Shown here piece by piece: positions 43,978-53,097 of a DNA stretch of 64,000 nt; within the stretch, counting starts at the first letter, position 1, and each line of letters starts with the position of its first letter. Origin of the DNA: UBA4733 sp036734945 (GTDB lineage Bacteria; Chloroflexota; UBA4733); the NCBI GenBank assembly GCA_036734945.1, contig DAIMXP010000014.1, positions 1-64,000 on the forward strand. Reading direction: 5' to 3'. The position numbers were made by a program, and so were the translations under genes. Below the pieces are notes generated by a model. That model searched no databases. It was given only the letters and a program-made list of their open reading frames with translations, and was not told the origin of the DNA.

Positions 43978-44454
43978 TCAGAAGTGCGGTTGCGTTCCCC
44001 GTACGATCCCCTCATCTCGCGCGAACGCCAAGTCCGGCAAAGCATCGGTGGGAAAGTAGCCGACGGCGTCCAGGTCGTCGCCGGCCCGCGGCGCGCCGGC
44101 GGTGATGGTGGCGGCGTAAACCGCCAGGATGACCGGGTCACCGGCGGCCGAGTAGAGGCCGACCAGGCGGTCGATGGCAACGTCGACGTTCAGTTCTTCG
44201 CGGGCCTCCCGAGCGGCGGCGGCTTCCAGCGCTTCGCCGCGGTCGACGTAGCCGGCCGGCAGTGCCCAGCGGCCGCGACCAGGCTCATTGAGGCGCCGGC
44301 CGAGCAGCACGCCATCGGCAGAGGTGATGACGACAGCCACGGCAACTTTGGGGTCAGCGAAGTGGATGAAGCCGCAGGCAGGGCAGGTTGGGCGCTGTTG
44401 GGTCCCCTGGAGGCGCGACGCCAACGGTGTGCCGCAAGAGGGGCAATAGCGCAT
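43978..44454 (-). CDS. NUDIX hydrolase with zinc ribbon
   Basis: 158 residues. An N-terminal zinc ribbon (CPSCG and CPACG, Cys4, Cys7, and a second pair near residue 25) leads into FADPKVAVAVVITS. The Nudix box GYVDRGEALEAAAAREAREE matches GX5EX7REUXEE. The ribbon form resembles NADH pyrophosphatases (NudC) but lacks the SQPWPFPxS motif, so the substrate may be another nucleoside diphosphate derivative. ATG 44454 follows AGGAG. It is divergent from the thrC operon. Confidence 0.88.
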   Translation of the reverse strand: MRYCPSCGTPLASRLQGTQQRPTCPACGFIHFADPKVAVAVVITSADGVLLGRRLNEPGRGRWALPAGYVDRGEALEAAAAREAREELNVDVAIDRLVGLYSAAGDPVILAVYAATITAGAPRAGDDLDAVGYFPTDALPDLAFARDEGIVRGTQPHF

Positions 44455-44481
44455 GGTCGCTCTCCTGGAAGGGGCCGGTGC

Positions 44482-44487
44482 TATACT
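44482..44487 (+). promoter_or_regulatory. Extended -10 element ahead of the thrC operon
   Basis: TATACT preceded by TGC (TGCTATACT), an extended -10 pattern, about 110 bases before the first gene of the operon. No convincing -35 is seen at the expected distance. The same TATACT box appears ahead of several other genes here (for example 20522 and 63386), which suggests it is the usual -10 of this organism. Confidence 0.4.
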
Positions 44488-44594
44488 GAATCCGGCGACA
44501 GTCGGCGTATGCTACCCGGTATGGCGAGCGTTTCCAGCGGGTTGTTCAGTCTCTGCACGGGTGAGCCGCGCGACACGGAAATGAGGACGGAGCT

Positions 44595-44825
44595 ATGGAG
44601 CGCAGCTACGACGTCACGGTGACGATGCAGTATACGCTGCGGGTGCAGGCGCCGGACGAGGATGAGGCCCGCCGCATCGCCCTCATTGCCGCCGACTTCG
44701 CCAACCAGTGCGTGCGCTGGGAAGAGTTGCGCCAGTGGCAGGAGATTCAGCCGGCCGGTCTGGTCGTGGACCCGGCGCAGGTGGAAGTACGCCAATCCCC
44801 CATTGAGGGGAGGGTTTCCGCGTGA
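44595..44825 (+). CDS. Small hypothetical protein upstream of thrC
   Basis: 76 residues: SYDVTVTMQYTLRVQAPDED, then EARRIALIAADFANQCVRWE and LVVDPAQVEVRQSP. A strand-helix-strand layout with no catalytic motif. GGACGGAG lies just before the ATG. Its stop TGA overlaps the threonine synthase ATG at 44825, so it is translated with thrC. It could be a small ACT-like or regulatory protein, which is a guess from topology. Confidence 0.7.
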   Translation: MERSYDVTVTMQYTLRVQAPDEDEARRIALIAADFANQCVRWEELRQWQEIQPAGLVVDPAQVEVRQSPIEGRVSA

Positions 44826-46216
44826 TGACCGCCGAGCAGGGAACGGCTGTTGCCGCGGCGACGGGATCCGCCGGCGCGCGGTTGCGCTGCATCTCTTGTA
44901 GCGCTGAATATGGCGTGCGCGAGGTGGTCTACCATTGCGTCCGTTGCGGCGATTTGCTGGACGTGGTGTACGACTACCCGGCCTATGAGCCGGAGGCGCT
45001 GAAGCGGCGCTGGCTGGAGCGGCGGCTCTCGCTGCTGCCGATCGATCAGAGCGGTGTCTGGCGCTACCGCGAACTGCTGCCCTTTCTGCCGGACGAGACA
45101 TCGATTGTCACCTACCCAGAAGGCAACACGCCGCTGCTTGATGCGCCGCGCAGCGCGCGCCACGCCGGGGTCCACCACCTGCAGTTTAAGCACCTCGGCT
45201 TCAACCCGACTGGCTCCTTCAAGGACTACGGCATGACGGCCGGCGTCAGCCAGGCGCGGGCGCTCGGCATGCATGCGGTCGCCTGCGCCTCCACCGGCAA
45301 CACCAGCGCCTCGCTGGCGGCCTACGCCGCGCGCGCCGACTTGCTGGCCATCGTGCTGATCCCCGAGGGGCAGGTCTCCTTCGGCAAACTCTCGCAGGCG
45401 CTGGACTACGGTGCGCTGACCTTGCAGTTACGCGGCGATTTCGACGCCGCCATGTCGCTGCTGCTGGAAATCGCGCCGGAACTGGGCGTCTACGTCGTCA
45501 ACTCGGTCAACCCCTTCCGGCTGGAAGGTCAGAAGACGGTGATGATCGAGATGCTGGAGCAACGCGGCTGGCGGGTGCCGGATCGCATCATCGTCCCGGC
45601 CGGCAACCTGGGCAACGGCTCATCGTATGGCAAGTGCCTGCGCGAACTGTTCGATCTGGGCTTCATCGACCGCATGCCGCATTTGACGCTGGTCCAGGCG
45701 CACGGCGCCGCGCCGCTCTACCACACCATCACCAGCAGTGATCAGGAGACGCTGGTGCGGGTGCATGCGCGCACGCTGGCGACGGCCATCAAGATCGGGT
45801 CGCCGGTGAGCTGGCGCAAGGCCAAGCGCGCGTTGGAGTGGACCGACGGCTGGGTGACGGAAGTCTCCGAGCAGGAGATCGCCGACGCCAAGGCGATCAT
45901 CGGGCGCGACGGCATCGGCTGCGAGCCGGCCTCCGCCACGACGCTAGCGGGGTTGCGTCGCCTGATCCGCGAAGGGACGGACGCCTCGGTGACGGCGGAC
46001 GAAGAGGTGGTGGCTATCCTCACCGGCAATGTCCTGAAGGATGCCGATTACACGGTCCGCTACCACACCGGCGAACTCTACGAGGAGTTCGTCACCGAAA
46101 CCCGTGTCGTCAGCGCCAGTGGCCACGTGCTGCCCAACTACGCCAACGCCCCGGTACCGGTCAACGCCACCCGCGAGGATCTGCGCCGCGTGATCAGCGA
46201 GCACCTTACTCGCTGA
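44825..46216 (+). CDS. thrC: Threonine synthase
   Basis: 463-residue PLP enzyme that converts O-phosphohomoserine to threonine. An N-terminal zinc-ribbon-like part has CISC and CVRC. The PLP-binding Lys lies in NPTGSFKDYG near residue 132, and the substrate and phosphate loops are ASTGNTSASL and VPAGNLGNGSSYG. The C-terminus holds the long insert of the class II form. ATG 44825 is used, though GTG 44822 is possible. The last 11 bases overlap the convergent kinase gene. Confidence 0.93.
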   Translation: MTAEQGTAVAAATGSAGARLRCISCSAEYGVREVVYHCVRCGDLLDVVYDYPAYEPEALKRRWLERRLSLLPIDQSGVWRYRELLPFLPDETSIVTYPEGNTPLLDAPRSARHAGVHHLQFKHLGFNPTGSFKDYGMTAGVSQARALGMHAVACASTGNTSASLAAYAARADLLAIVLIPEGQVSFGKLSQALDYGALTLQLRGDFDAAMSLLLEIAPELGVYVVNSVNPFRLEGQKTVMIEMLEQRGWRVPDRIIVPAGNLGNGSSYGKCLRELFDLGFIDRMPHLTLVQAHGAAPLYHTITSSDQETLVRVHARTLATAIKIGSPVSWRKAKRALEWTDGWVTEVSEQEIADAKAIIGRDGIGCEPASATTLAGLRRLIREGTDASVTADEEVVAILTGNVLKDADYTVRYHTGELYEEFVTETRVVSASGHVLPNYANAPVPVNATREDLRRVISEHLTR

Positions 46217-47339
46217 GCGGCACCACCACCTTCAGCACGCGCGTACCGCCGCGCAGTTCCATGCTCGTGGTGCCGCCGACGATGGCGCTGCGTTGCTGGA
46301 TGGTGTGGTAGCCGGCCGGTAGCGGCGCGGTGGCGGCTTCGGCCTGGCTGCCGGCGGGGGCTTCCATGGTGACGCGGATGGCATGGTCTTCCATGACGAG
46401 TTGCACCGCTGTCGCCTGTTCGCCGTTGCGCCCTTCCGGCATCTTGATAGCGTCTTGCACCATACGGAAGATCGCCAGCTCCTTGGCGCGGGCGATGCGC
46501 CGTTCCTGGCCGATCACGCTCAGCGTGACGGGCGTGCGCTCGCCTTGCGCGTTCCAGTCGTCCACGAAGCGACGCAACGCCGGCAACAGACCGAGGTCGT
46601 CCAGGATCATCGGGCGGACATCGAAGATGAAGCGACGCATGTCTTGCAGTGTGCGATGGATGGTCTGGCGCAAGTCGTGCAGTTCGCTGCGGACGGCCTC
46701 CGTGTCGCTACCGATCATGCGTTCGCAGATTTCGGCGCGCAGGATCAAGTTGGTGAGCGCCTGGGCCGGGCCGTTATGCATTTGACGGGCGATCCAACTG
46801 CGTTCTTCCTCCTGGGCCTCGATGATGGCAGTTTCACTGGGCGGTGGCAACGGTTCGGCAGTCGAGGGCGCCCCCACCGGCGCTGCTGGTTCAGTCGGCA
46901 GGGCAGGCCGGGCGATGCTGGACAGTTCGACGGACGACGGGTCCAGCCGGGCCGCCAGGACCAAGGCGAACTGGGCGACGTCGACGACCTGTTGCACCGT
47001 TTCGCGCTTGCTTTGCTGGAGTTCCACTTGGTGCTGCACGCTCATGTAGCGCAGTTGACTCTGGTGGGCCTGGGTCACCAACTGCTGGTACTGTTCGCGG
47101 GAAAAGCCGCCGCCCTGCTCCAACTGCTGCAGCGCCTTTTCGGCATTGTCCGAGCGGAGCCGCTGGCTCTCCAGCTCCATGCTGTTCTGTTGCAGCAGCA
47201 GGTCCAGTTCCTGCAACTGGTGCTGAAGGACAGGGAGCTCGGTCGCCAGCCCGGCGATGTCGGAGCGCTCCTCCGAACTCAACAGCGGGGCGGCGGTTGC
47301 TTCCGCGGGAACGCTGTCGCTGGTCGGCGCTTGCTGCAT
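46206..47339 (-). CDS. Histidine kinase-like protein with degenerate ATP-binding domain
   Basis: 377 residues. No transmembrane segment; residues 20-130 are a long coiled coil (LQELDLLLQQNSMELESQRL). The HisKA_3 helix is AQEEERSWIARQMHNGPAQA with His188 as the phosphorylation site, as in DegS. The HATPase region is unusual: the N-box reads RMVQDAIKMPEGRNGEQ without a canonical Asn, and the G1 and G2 boxes (usual DDGxGF and GLxGM) are missing, ending in QRSAIVGGTTSMELRGGTR. It starts four bases after the regulator's stop. It may be a weak kinase, a phosphatase or a scaffold. Confidence 0.85.
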   Translation of the reverse strand: MQQAPTSDSVPAEATAAPLLSSEERSDIAGLATELPVLQHQLQELDLLLQQNSMELESQRLRSDNAEKALQQLEQGGGFSREQYQQLVTQAHQSQLRYMSVQHQVELQQSKRETVQQVVDVAQFALVLAARLDPSSVELSSIARPALPTEPAAPVGAPSTAEPLPPPSETAIIEAQEEERSWIARQMHNGPAQALTNLILRAEICERMIGSDTEAVRSELHDLRQTIHRTLQDMRRFIFDVRPMILDDLGLLPALRRFVDDWNAQGERTPVTLSVIGQERRIARAKELAIFRMVQDAIKMPEGRNGEQATAVQLVMEDHAIRVTMEAPAGSQAEAATAPLPAGYHTIQQRSAIVGGTTSMELRGGTRVLKVVVPLSE

Positions 47340-47343
47340 GGGC

Positions 47344-48048
47344 CTACACCGACTCCATCTTGATCCAGCCGTGGCGTAAGGCATACACGACCGCCTCGGT
47401 GCGGTCGTTGACAGCCAGTTTGCGCAGGATGGAGGTGATGTGGTTCTTGACGGTCTGGTCACTGATGCCCAGGCTGCGCGCGATCTCCTTGTTGCTGTTG
47501 CCACGGGCAATGTGCTCCAGCACCTCCACCTCGCGGGCGGAGAGCGGAATGAAGATCGGCTCTGTTTCCGGTCCGACGCTGGCGAGTTCGCGGAACTGGC
47601 GCAGGACGCGAGAGGCCAGCAGTGGGCGGGCGAGCACGCTGTCGTTGATCAGGTAGTTGCCGGCGTGGGCGCGGCGCACCGAGGCGATGAGATCGGCCGG
47701 CTTGACATCGGTGGTGAGGTAGGCCGAAGCGCCGACCTTGATGGCGTTGAACAACTCCTCCTCGTCCTCGAAGGCGGTCATGATGATCACGGCGACAGTG
47801 GGTGTCTGTTGCTTGATCAGGCGTGTCACTTCGATGCCGTTGACACCGGTCAGCGTGGAGTCCATGAGGATGACGTCCGGCGTCAGGGCGTGGGTCATTT
47901 CCAGGGCCTGGTTGCCGTTTTCCGCCTCGCCAACGATGACCAGGTCGCCACTGTCCCGCTCCAGAGCGGCGCGGATGCCGAGCCGCAGCAGGGCAGTATC
48001 ATCGGCGATCAACAGCCGGATGCGCTCGTCCGCTTTCTCGCGTTCCAT
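47344..48048 (-). CDS. NarL/FixJ-type response regulator
   Basis: 234 residues. Receiver with acidic pocket IADDTA, phosphoacceptor Asp63 in VILMDSTLTGVNGIEV, MTAFEDEEEL and the Lys in TTDVKPADLI. The C-terminal LuxR-type HTH is LSAREVEVLEHIARGNSNKE then IARSLGISDQTVKNHITSIL. The usual DxxMP after the Asp reads STLTG. ATG 48048 follows AAGGA. It forms an operon with the kinase gene 4 bases downstream, which is probably its partner. Confidence 0.92.
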   Translation of the reverse strand: MEREKADERIRLLIADDTALLRLGIRAALERDSGDLVIVGEAENGNQALEMTHALTPDVILMDSTLTGVNGIEVTRLIKQQTPTVAVIIMTAFEDEEELFNAIKVGASAYLTTDVKPADLIASVRRAHAGNYLINDSVLARPLLASRVLRQFRELASVGPETEPIFIPLSAREVEVLEHIARGNSNKEIARSLGISDQTVKNHITSILRKLAVNDRTEAVVYALRHGWIKMESV

Positions 48049-48165
48049 GGGCGTCCTTGCTCCAGTCCTGGCCGGGCTGGGTGTACCTAACTCGCCCGGA
48101 GTATAGCAGTGTCGCACACCGTCAGGGCGTATCCCCCATTTGGGTGGCACGGCGTGGGGAGGAAG

Positions 48166-48516
48166 CTACTTTTTCTTCGGCTCGTTCAGCGCATCCATGC
48201 CGACGGACAGGGCCCGGCCCAGGCGGCGGCCGAGTTTGCGGGCGCCCTGAGCGACGGCCGGGTTGCCGGTGAGGCTAGAGAGCGTAGTGCCGGTACCGGC
48301 CACTACGCCGCCGATCGCCGCTTCCACGTTGTGGGTTTCGTGCGGTGTACCGGTGAGTTGCCCGTAGGCGGCGGCGCCGACGAACACGACGCGCCGGATC
48401 GGTGGCTGGCCAGGTTGATCGTCGATCAGGACGACGGTTTCGCCGCGTTGCACGCTATCGAGGATCGAGTCGAGGTTGTCCTGAAGCTCGATACGGGTGA
48501 CGAGTCGTTCTGCCAT
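48166..48516 (-). CDS. Phd-like hypothetical protein
   Basis: 116 residues. The N-terminal half (RIELQDNLDSILDSVQRGET then VVLIDDQPGQPPIRRVVFVG) resembles the antitoxin strand-helix layout of Phd/YefM. The C-terminal half is a glycine and alanine rich segment (AAIGGVVAGTGTTLSSLTG) ending in lysines. It sits at the end of the MoxR-DUF58-DUF4129 gene run, 22 bases after DUF4129. It may be a regulator or a small accessory protein. Confidence 0.5.
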   Translation of the reverse strand: MAERLVTRIELQDNLDSILDSVQRGETVVLIDDQPGQPPIRRVVFVGAAAYGQLTGTPHETHNVEAAIGGVVAGTGTTLSSLTGNPAVAQGARKLGRRLGRALSVGMDALNEPKKK

Positions 48517-48537
48517 GCTGCTGCCTGCTTTCTTGCT

Positions 48538-50157
48538 TTAGCGGCGGGACGGCGGTACGCCGGGGGTGCGCTCACCCCGCCGAAGTCGGCGCAACCAGCC
48601 GAGCATCGCCTGGCGCACCTGCCGGAACTGACGCTGGGCCGCCGTGCCGCGCTCCATCGCTACCTCCTGCCGGCTGTAGCGCGCGTCGATGTAGGCCTCG
48701 GTTAATGAGTCTAGCGCGTCCGTGGCTTCAGTGACCTGATTGCGCACGGCCGCCTGATATTCGCGCGCGGTTTGGCCGGGCCGGCGCGGCAGGCCACTGC
48801 GGTTGCCCTGGCGGATCATCTGACCGTACCAGTAGCGCACCAGTTCGGCGCCGCTGCTCCCCGACGGGCCGGAGGTCCGGCGCACCCGCGCCGCCAGGAC
48901 GCCGGGCGCCCGCTGCAGGCGCTCCGCGAACGCCGCGGCCATTGCGCGCAGGCTGTCCAGCCAGCGCCGCAAGGAGAGGCCCAGCCCCGCCAGGAAGTCG
49001 AGCAGCCCGGCGAGCGAGCGCAGCCAGGTCAGGCGCGGACCGCGGCCGGCTTTGCGCAGTCGGGAAGCCAGGAAGATCACGCCGAGGCCGACCACCAGCG
49101 CGGCGAAGGCGAACACCAGCGGGATCAACCAGTCGGGCAGGCTGCCGTTGTGGCCGGTGGGAGGTGGCGTGGCGGGTGGCGGCACGAAAGGCAACCGCGG
49201 TATCACCGGCATCCTGGCCCCGCCGTTCGTCGGTATCGTCGCGACGCCACCGAGCTTCAAGAGGCGGAAGAACACATACAGCACGCCGGTGATGATGGCT
49301 CTGATGAGGGCCAGCAAGGCGATCGCCGGTACCAGGGCAGCGAGCAGTGCCAGACCGCCGGCCAGCGCGCCGCCGCCGGCAGCCCAGCGATCGGCGGTCT
49401 CGCCCTCCGGCGTGATCCCTTCGATCAGCCAGCGGCTGCGCCGTAGCTCGAAGTTGCCGAGCGCCAACAGGGTGAACCCCAGCGCGGCGTAGGCGATGAT
49501 GGCGGCGGCAGCAACGGCGTGCGTGAGCGGGCCGAGTCCCTGCCAGAAATAGGCGAGGAGGAGGGCCAGGACGATGAGACTTGTCATCACCCAGCCGGCC
49601 AGCTTGCGATGCACCAGCGTCAGGTCGGGCAGACCGAACCGCACGGAGGTGAGATCGTCGTAGATGTTGGTGGGACGCGGCGGCGGCAAGTCTTTGCGCT
49701 TCACGACAAGCCGTTCCAGGAAGTCGAGCGGCCGAATGGGGAAGGCCCAGGCGCCGATCAGCAACAAGAAGGTCAGAAAAGTGCCGCTGTCCAGGTAGTT
49801 CTGGGGATCAAACCAGATGTTGAGCAACATGTCGATCAAGCCCAAGGGGTTCCAGGGCACGTAACGCAGGACCAGCGAGGCGACGGCACTGCCGCCGACC
49901 ACGATCAGCAGTTCGCGCACGCGCAGGGCTGCCAGCAGCGTCGGACCGGGCTGTTCGCGGGCTATCGCTTCACGCAGCAGCACGCCGCTACCGATCGCTG
50001 CTGCCGCACCCACCAGATACGCGCCGGCCTGCCAGGTGGTCACGAGTTCACCGGCGATGACGCTCGCCAGCCAGGCGGCGATCACGCTCATGGCGCCGAC
50101 GATGATATAGGAGAGCGGAAACGGTTGCTCGACCACTTCGGCTGGTTGACTAGCCAC
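48538..50157 (-). CDS. DUF4129 membrane protein
   Basis: 539 residues. Two N-terminal helices (LSYIIVGAMSVIAAWLASVI), further helices to about residue 300, a proline-rich linker (PRLPFVPPPATPPPTGHNGS), a helix near residue 355, and a cytoplasmic C-terminal part with RYWYGQMIRQGNRSGLPRRP and LTEAYIDARYSRQEV. That C-terminal pattern is the DUF4129 domain, usually linked to DUF58 and MoxR genes. It overlaps the DUF58 gene by eight bases. The family is probably part of a membrane complex for extracellular or cell-surface protein handling. Confidence 0.85.
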   Translation of the reverse strand: MASQPAEVVEQPFPLSYIIVGAMSVIAAWLASVIAGELVTTWQAGAYLVGAAAAIGSGVLLREAIAREQPGPTLLAALRVRELLIVVGGSAVASLVLRYVPWNPLGLIDMLLNIWFDPQNYLDSGTFLTFLLLIGAWAFPIRPLDFLERLVVKRKDLPPPRPTNIYDDLTSVRFGLPDLTLVHRKLAGWVMTSLIVLALLLAYFWQGLGPLTHAVAAAAIIAYAALGFTLLALGNFELRRSRWLIEGITPEGETADRWAAGGGALAGGLALLAALVPAIALLALIRAIITGVLYVFFRLLKLGGVATIPTNGGARMPVIPRLPFVPPPATPPPTGHNGSLPDWLIPLVFAFAALVVGLGVIFLASRLRKAGRGPRLTWLRSLAGLLDFLAGLGLSLRRWLDSLRAMAAAFAERLQRAPGVLAARVRRTSGPSGSSGAELVRYWYGQMIRQGNRSGLPRRPGQTAREYQAAVRNQVTEATDALDSLTEAYIDARYSRQEVAMERGTAAQRQFRQVRQAMLGWLRRLRRGERTPGVPPSRR

Positions 50158-51421
50158 GGAACACCTCGGCGACTGCCGCTAGCTCCCGTTCCTCCCGGAT
50201 ACGATAGGTCGGTACCAGCACCGGCGCGCCTGCCTCGGCGCTGCCCAGGCGGCGTCCGCCGGCCAGGAGCAGCAGCACCGTATAGCCGTTGCGCTTCAAG
50301 CCGGCGACGGACGGAGCCAGCGCCGGCGTGATGCTGCCCGTTATGACAACTGCCGTCGTGCCCCAACCCAGCCCGTGCGCGTGCTGCTGCAACAGCACAG
50401 CCAGCGGCATGTGGTTACTGCTTTCGATGCGCGCCAGCGCCTCCAGCAGCCGGATCGCGTGCCCGCGGCCCCTGCCGGCGGGGACGAGGACGGGGGATGA
50501 GGGGATTGGGAGGCGGGGTACGGTTCCTGATTGGTTCCCTCCGGTTCTCCTCATCTCCTCATCTCCCCGTCCCCTCATCCCCTCATCCCCCCCGCTATCC
50601 ACCCCGTTACTGATCAACCCCACCGCCTGGCGCATGTCGATGAGGCGGTTGGCGAAGGAGGCGGCGGCGACGATGGCGAGTTCCTGATACTGGTCGGTCA
50701 TCTGCGCGTCGTAACTCTCCGGGTGGAGGTCGAGCAAGAGGACGGTTTGCAGCGTCATGGCGGGTTCCAGCTTTTTCACTTGCAGTTGACCGTGCCGTGC
50801 AGTGGCCGGCCAGTGGATGCGGCGGATGCTGTCGCCGCGCTGGTAGTCGCGCACGCCGATCACGCGGGAAGGGTCTTCCGAGAGCGGGTTGCGCGAACGT
50901 AACGCTCCCAGAGGCGAGCGGGAAGGCAGGAGCAACTGCTCCAGCGGGACGATCTTCGGGTAGACAATCAGCCGGTCGGTGCCGCCGCCGCGCAAAATAC
51001 GATCTTCAAAGCCGAAGATGTCGCCGTAGGTGAGGGTGAGCGGCCCCAGCTCATAGAGACCGCGTCGGCTGCCCCGCACTGCATACTGCAGCTTGCGCAC
51101 CCCGTGCGCCGGGATATAGGCGGCGCCGATATGTGGTGTAGTGTAGCCCAGCCGCAGGGGCAGCCGCTCGCTGTATTGCAGCCAGGGGATCGGGATCATA
51201 CTCCGGTTGTGGACTTCCAGCGTGACCGTCGCCGTCTCATCGAAGAACAGATGGGTCTCGTGTACCCGCCGGTAACTGAGCACCTCCGGCACGCGCTGCA
51301 TCCACCAGCGCACGAACAGGAAAATCGCCATCAGAAAGTAGGCCAGCGTCACCAGGAAGCCGGCATTCAGCAGTGCTCCCACGAGAGCCAGGAAGAGCAG
51401 CAGGGGGATGAAGGGGGGCAT
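50150..51421 (-). CDS. DUF58 (vWA-like) membrane protein
   Basis: 423 residues. Two N-terminal helices (FIPLLLFLALVGALLNAGFL, then VTLAYFLMAIFLFVRWW), a beta domain with VHETHLFFDETATVTLEVHN, and the DUF58 signature GVRDYQRGDSIRRIHWPATA then RHGQLQVKKLEP. The C-terminal vWA-like part contains an inserted GATGAGG-rich stretch read as GGDEGMRGRGDEEMRRTGG. The usual MIDAS Asp is at LLLDLHPES. It is encoded with MoxR and DUF4129, the normal partners. Confidence 0.88.
   Translation of the reverse strand: MPPFIPLLLFLALVGALLNAGFLVTLAYFLMAIFLFVRWWMQRVPEVLSYRRVHETHLFFDETATVTLEVHNRSMIPIPWLQYSERLPLRLGYTTPHIGAAYIPAHGVRKLQYAVRGSRRGLYELGPLTLTYGDIFGFEDRILRGGGTDRLIVYPKIVPLEQLLLPSRSPLGALRSRNPLSEDPSRVIGVRDYQRGDSIRRIHWPATARHGQLQVKKLEPAMTLQTVLLLDLHPESYDAQMTDQYQELAIVAAASFANRLIDMRQAVGLISNGVDSGGDEGMRGRGDEEMRRTGGNQSGTVPRLPIPSSPVLVPAGRGRGHAIRLLEALARIESSNHMPLAVLLQQHAHGLGWGTTAVVITGSITPALAPSVAGLKRNGYTVLLLLAGGRRLGSAEAGAPVLVPTYRIREERELAAVAEVFRG
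50481..50594. repeat. GATGAGGGG/GATGAGG repeat in the DUF58 gene
   Basis: Runs of GGGGATGAGGGG and CTCATCTCCTCATCCCC within the DUF58 gene, read in frame as DEGMRGRGDEEMRRTGG. They lie in the region linking the vWA-like core, where the family tolerates length variation. The same GATGAGGGG unit is seen in two ABC exporter genes (10611 and 17358). Confidence 0.6.
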
Positions 51422-51428
51422 CAGGTGG

Positions 51429-52400
51429 TCACGCCACGTCCTCGGCGATGCCGACTTCGACGTTGGTGAGGAGCTGCTGGACGATGGCGTCGCGGGTGCG
51501 GCCGCGCACTTCGCTCTCCGGTTTGACGATCAGGCGGTGGGGGAGGACGGCGGGGGCCAGTTCCTTGATGTCGTCCGGCGTCACGTAGTCGCGGCCGCGC
51601 ACCAGCGCCAGGGCCTGGGCCGCCTTGTACAGGGCAAGACTGCCGCGCGGGCTGGCGCCGAGCGAGAGGTCGGGGTGGTTGCGCGTGGCGGCAATCAACC
51701 GTAGCAGGTAGTCGATCACGGAGGCATCGAGGTGGATATCCTGGGCCAGGGCCTGCAAACGGCTGAGGTCGCTGATGTCCACTGCCGGCTGCAGCTTCGT
51801 GATGGGGTGCTCGTGGCGGAGGTTTTCCAGCACCTGCCGCTCTTGATCGAAGCTGGGGTAGCCCATCTGCAGGCGCAGCAGGAAGCGGTCGAGTTGCGCC
51901 TCCGGCAAGGGGAAGGTGCCCTCATACTCCACCGGGTTCTGGGTGGCTAGCACCAGGAAGGGACGCGGCAGCCCGCGCGTTTCGCCGTCGGCGGTGATCT
52001 GCCCCTCGCCCATCGCCTCCAGCAGCGCCGATTGCGTGCGCGGTGTGGCGCGGTTGATCTCGTCGGCCAGCAGGATGTGGACGAAGACCGGGCCGGGCCG
52101 GAACTCGAAGTCGCCGGTCGCCTGGTTGTAGACGGACACGCCGGTGACGTCGCTGGGCAGCAGGTCAGGCGTGAACTGGATGCGCTTGAAGGAGGCGCCC
52201 AGGGTGATGGCGACGGCGCGGGCCAGCATGGTCTTGCCGACGCCGGGCACATCCTCGAACAGGACGTGGCCTTCCACGATCAAGGCCACCAGCACCAGGT
52301 CGATCACCGCCGATTTGCCGACGATGACCTGATCGATATTGTGATGAAAGCGGCGCACAAACGCGGCGACATCGGTGCGGGCTGCCATTTCTGCCAACAC
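51429..52400 (-). CDS. MoxR-family AAA ATPase
   Basis: 323 residues. Walker A is FEDVPGVGKTMLARAVA near residue 45, Walker B ILLADEINRATPRTQSALL near residue 110, with the MoxR sensor ATQNPVEYEGTFPLPEAQLD, arginine finger MGYPSFDQERQ region and a C-terminal lid with RDYVTPDDIKELAPAVLPHR. MoxR ATPases act as chaperones that assemble or activate the neighbouring DUF58/vWA complexes. GTG 52400 lies one base after the regulator's stop, with GGAG inside it. Confidence 0.93.
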   Translation of the reverse strand: MLAEMAARTDVAAFVRRFHHNIDQVIVGKSAVIDLVLVALIVEGHVLFEDVPGVGKTMLARAVAITLGASFKRIQFTPDLLPSDVTGVSVYNQATGDFEFRPGPVFVHILLADEINRATPRTQSALLEAMGEGQITADGETRGLPRPFLVLATQNPVEYEGTFPLPEAQLDRFLLRLQMGYPSFDQERQVLENLRHEHPITKLQPAVDISDLSRLQALAQDIHLDASVIDYLLRLIAATRNHPDLSLGASPRGSLALYKAAQALALVRGRDYVTPDDIKELAPAVLPHRLIVKPESEVRGRTRDAIVQQLLTNVEVGIAEDVA

Positions 52401-52401
52401 C

Positions 52402-53097
52402 TCAGCGCTCCGTCGCGGCGGCGACCAGGCGATAGCCGACGCCGCGCACCGTCACTATCAGTTCCGGCGCGCTGGGGTCGTGTTCCAGCTTCTCCCGCAA
52501 ATGGCGGATATGGACCTTGAGCATCTCCGTCTCCCCATCAAAGTTGGTCCCCCAGGCGTAGCTGAGCAGGGCATCGTGGCTGACGACTCGATCCTGATTG
52601 ACCATCAGGCAGCGCAACAGTTGAAACTCGGTCGGCGTGAGCACCACCTGCTGGCCGCTGCGCAACACCTCATGACGACTGGTATCCAGGGTCAGCTTGC
52701 CCACCTTCAGCATCGGCGGCGTGGTGGCGCTGTTGTCGCCCTGGGCCCGACGCACCACCGCCCGGATGCGCGCCAGCAGTTCTTTGTGGCTGAAGGGTTT
52801 GGTGAGGTAGTCGTCGGCGCCCACATCCAGACCGAAGACTTTGTCGTCCTCGTCGTCCTTGGCGGTGAGCATGATGATGGGAATGCGGCTGGCGAGCCGC
52901 AGGCGGCGGCAGACCTCGAAGCCGTCGATGCGCGGCATCATCACGTCGAGGATCACGACGTCGGGCCGGTCGCGCTGGGCCAGTTCCAGCGCCTCCTGGC
53001 CGTTGCGGGCGGTCAGCACGCTGTAGCCGTGGCGGCGCAAGCTGAAACTGATGATCTCGGTGATATCCGGATCATCATCGGCGACCAGTATTCTCAC
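52402..53097 (-). CDS. OmpR/PhoB-type response regulator
   Basis: 231 residues. Receiver: VADDDPDITEI, Asp51 in VVILDVMMPRIDGFEV, MLTAKDDEDDKV and the Lys in DYLTKPFSHKE. Winged helix: LTPTEFQLLRCLMVNQDRVV, VHIRHLREKLEHD and VRGVGYRL. GTG 53097 begins inside the 3' end of the kinase gene, a 23-base overlap. It very likely controls the MoxR operon into which it runs. Confidence 0.94.
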   Translation of the reverse strand: MRILVADDDPDITEIISFSLRRHGYSVLTARNGQEALELAQRDRPDVVILDVMMPRIDGFEVCRRLRLASRIPIIMLTAKDDEDDKVFGLDVGADDYLTKPFSHKELLARIRAVVRRAQGDNSATTPPMLKVGKLTLDTSRHEVLRSGQQVVLTPTEFQLLRCLMVNQDRVVSHDALLSYAWGTNFDGETEMLKVHIRHLREKLEHDPSAPELIVTVRGVGYRLVAAATER

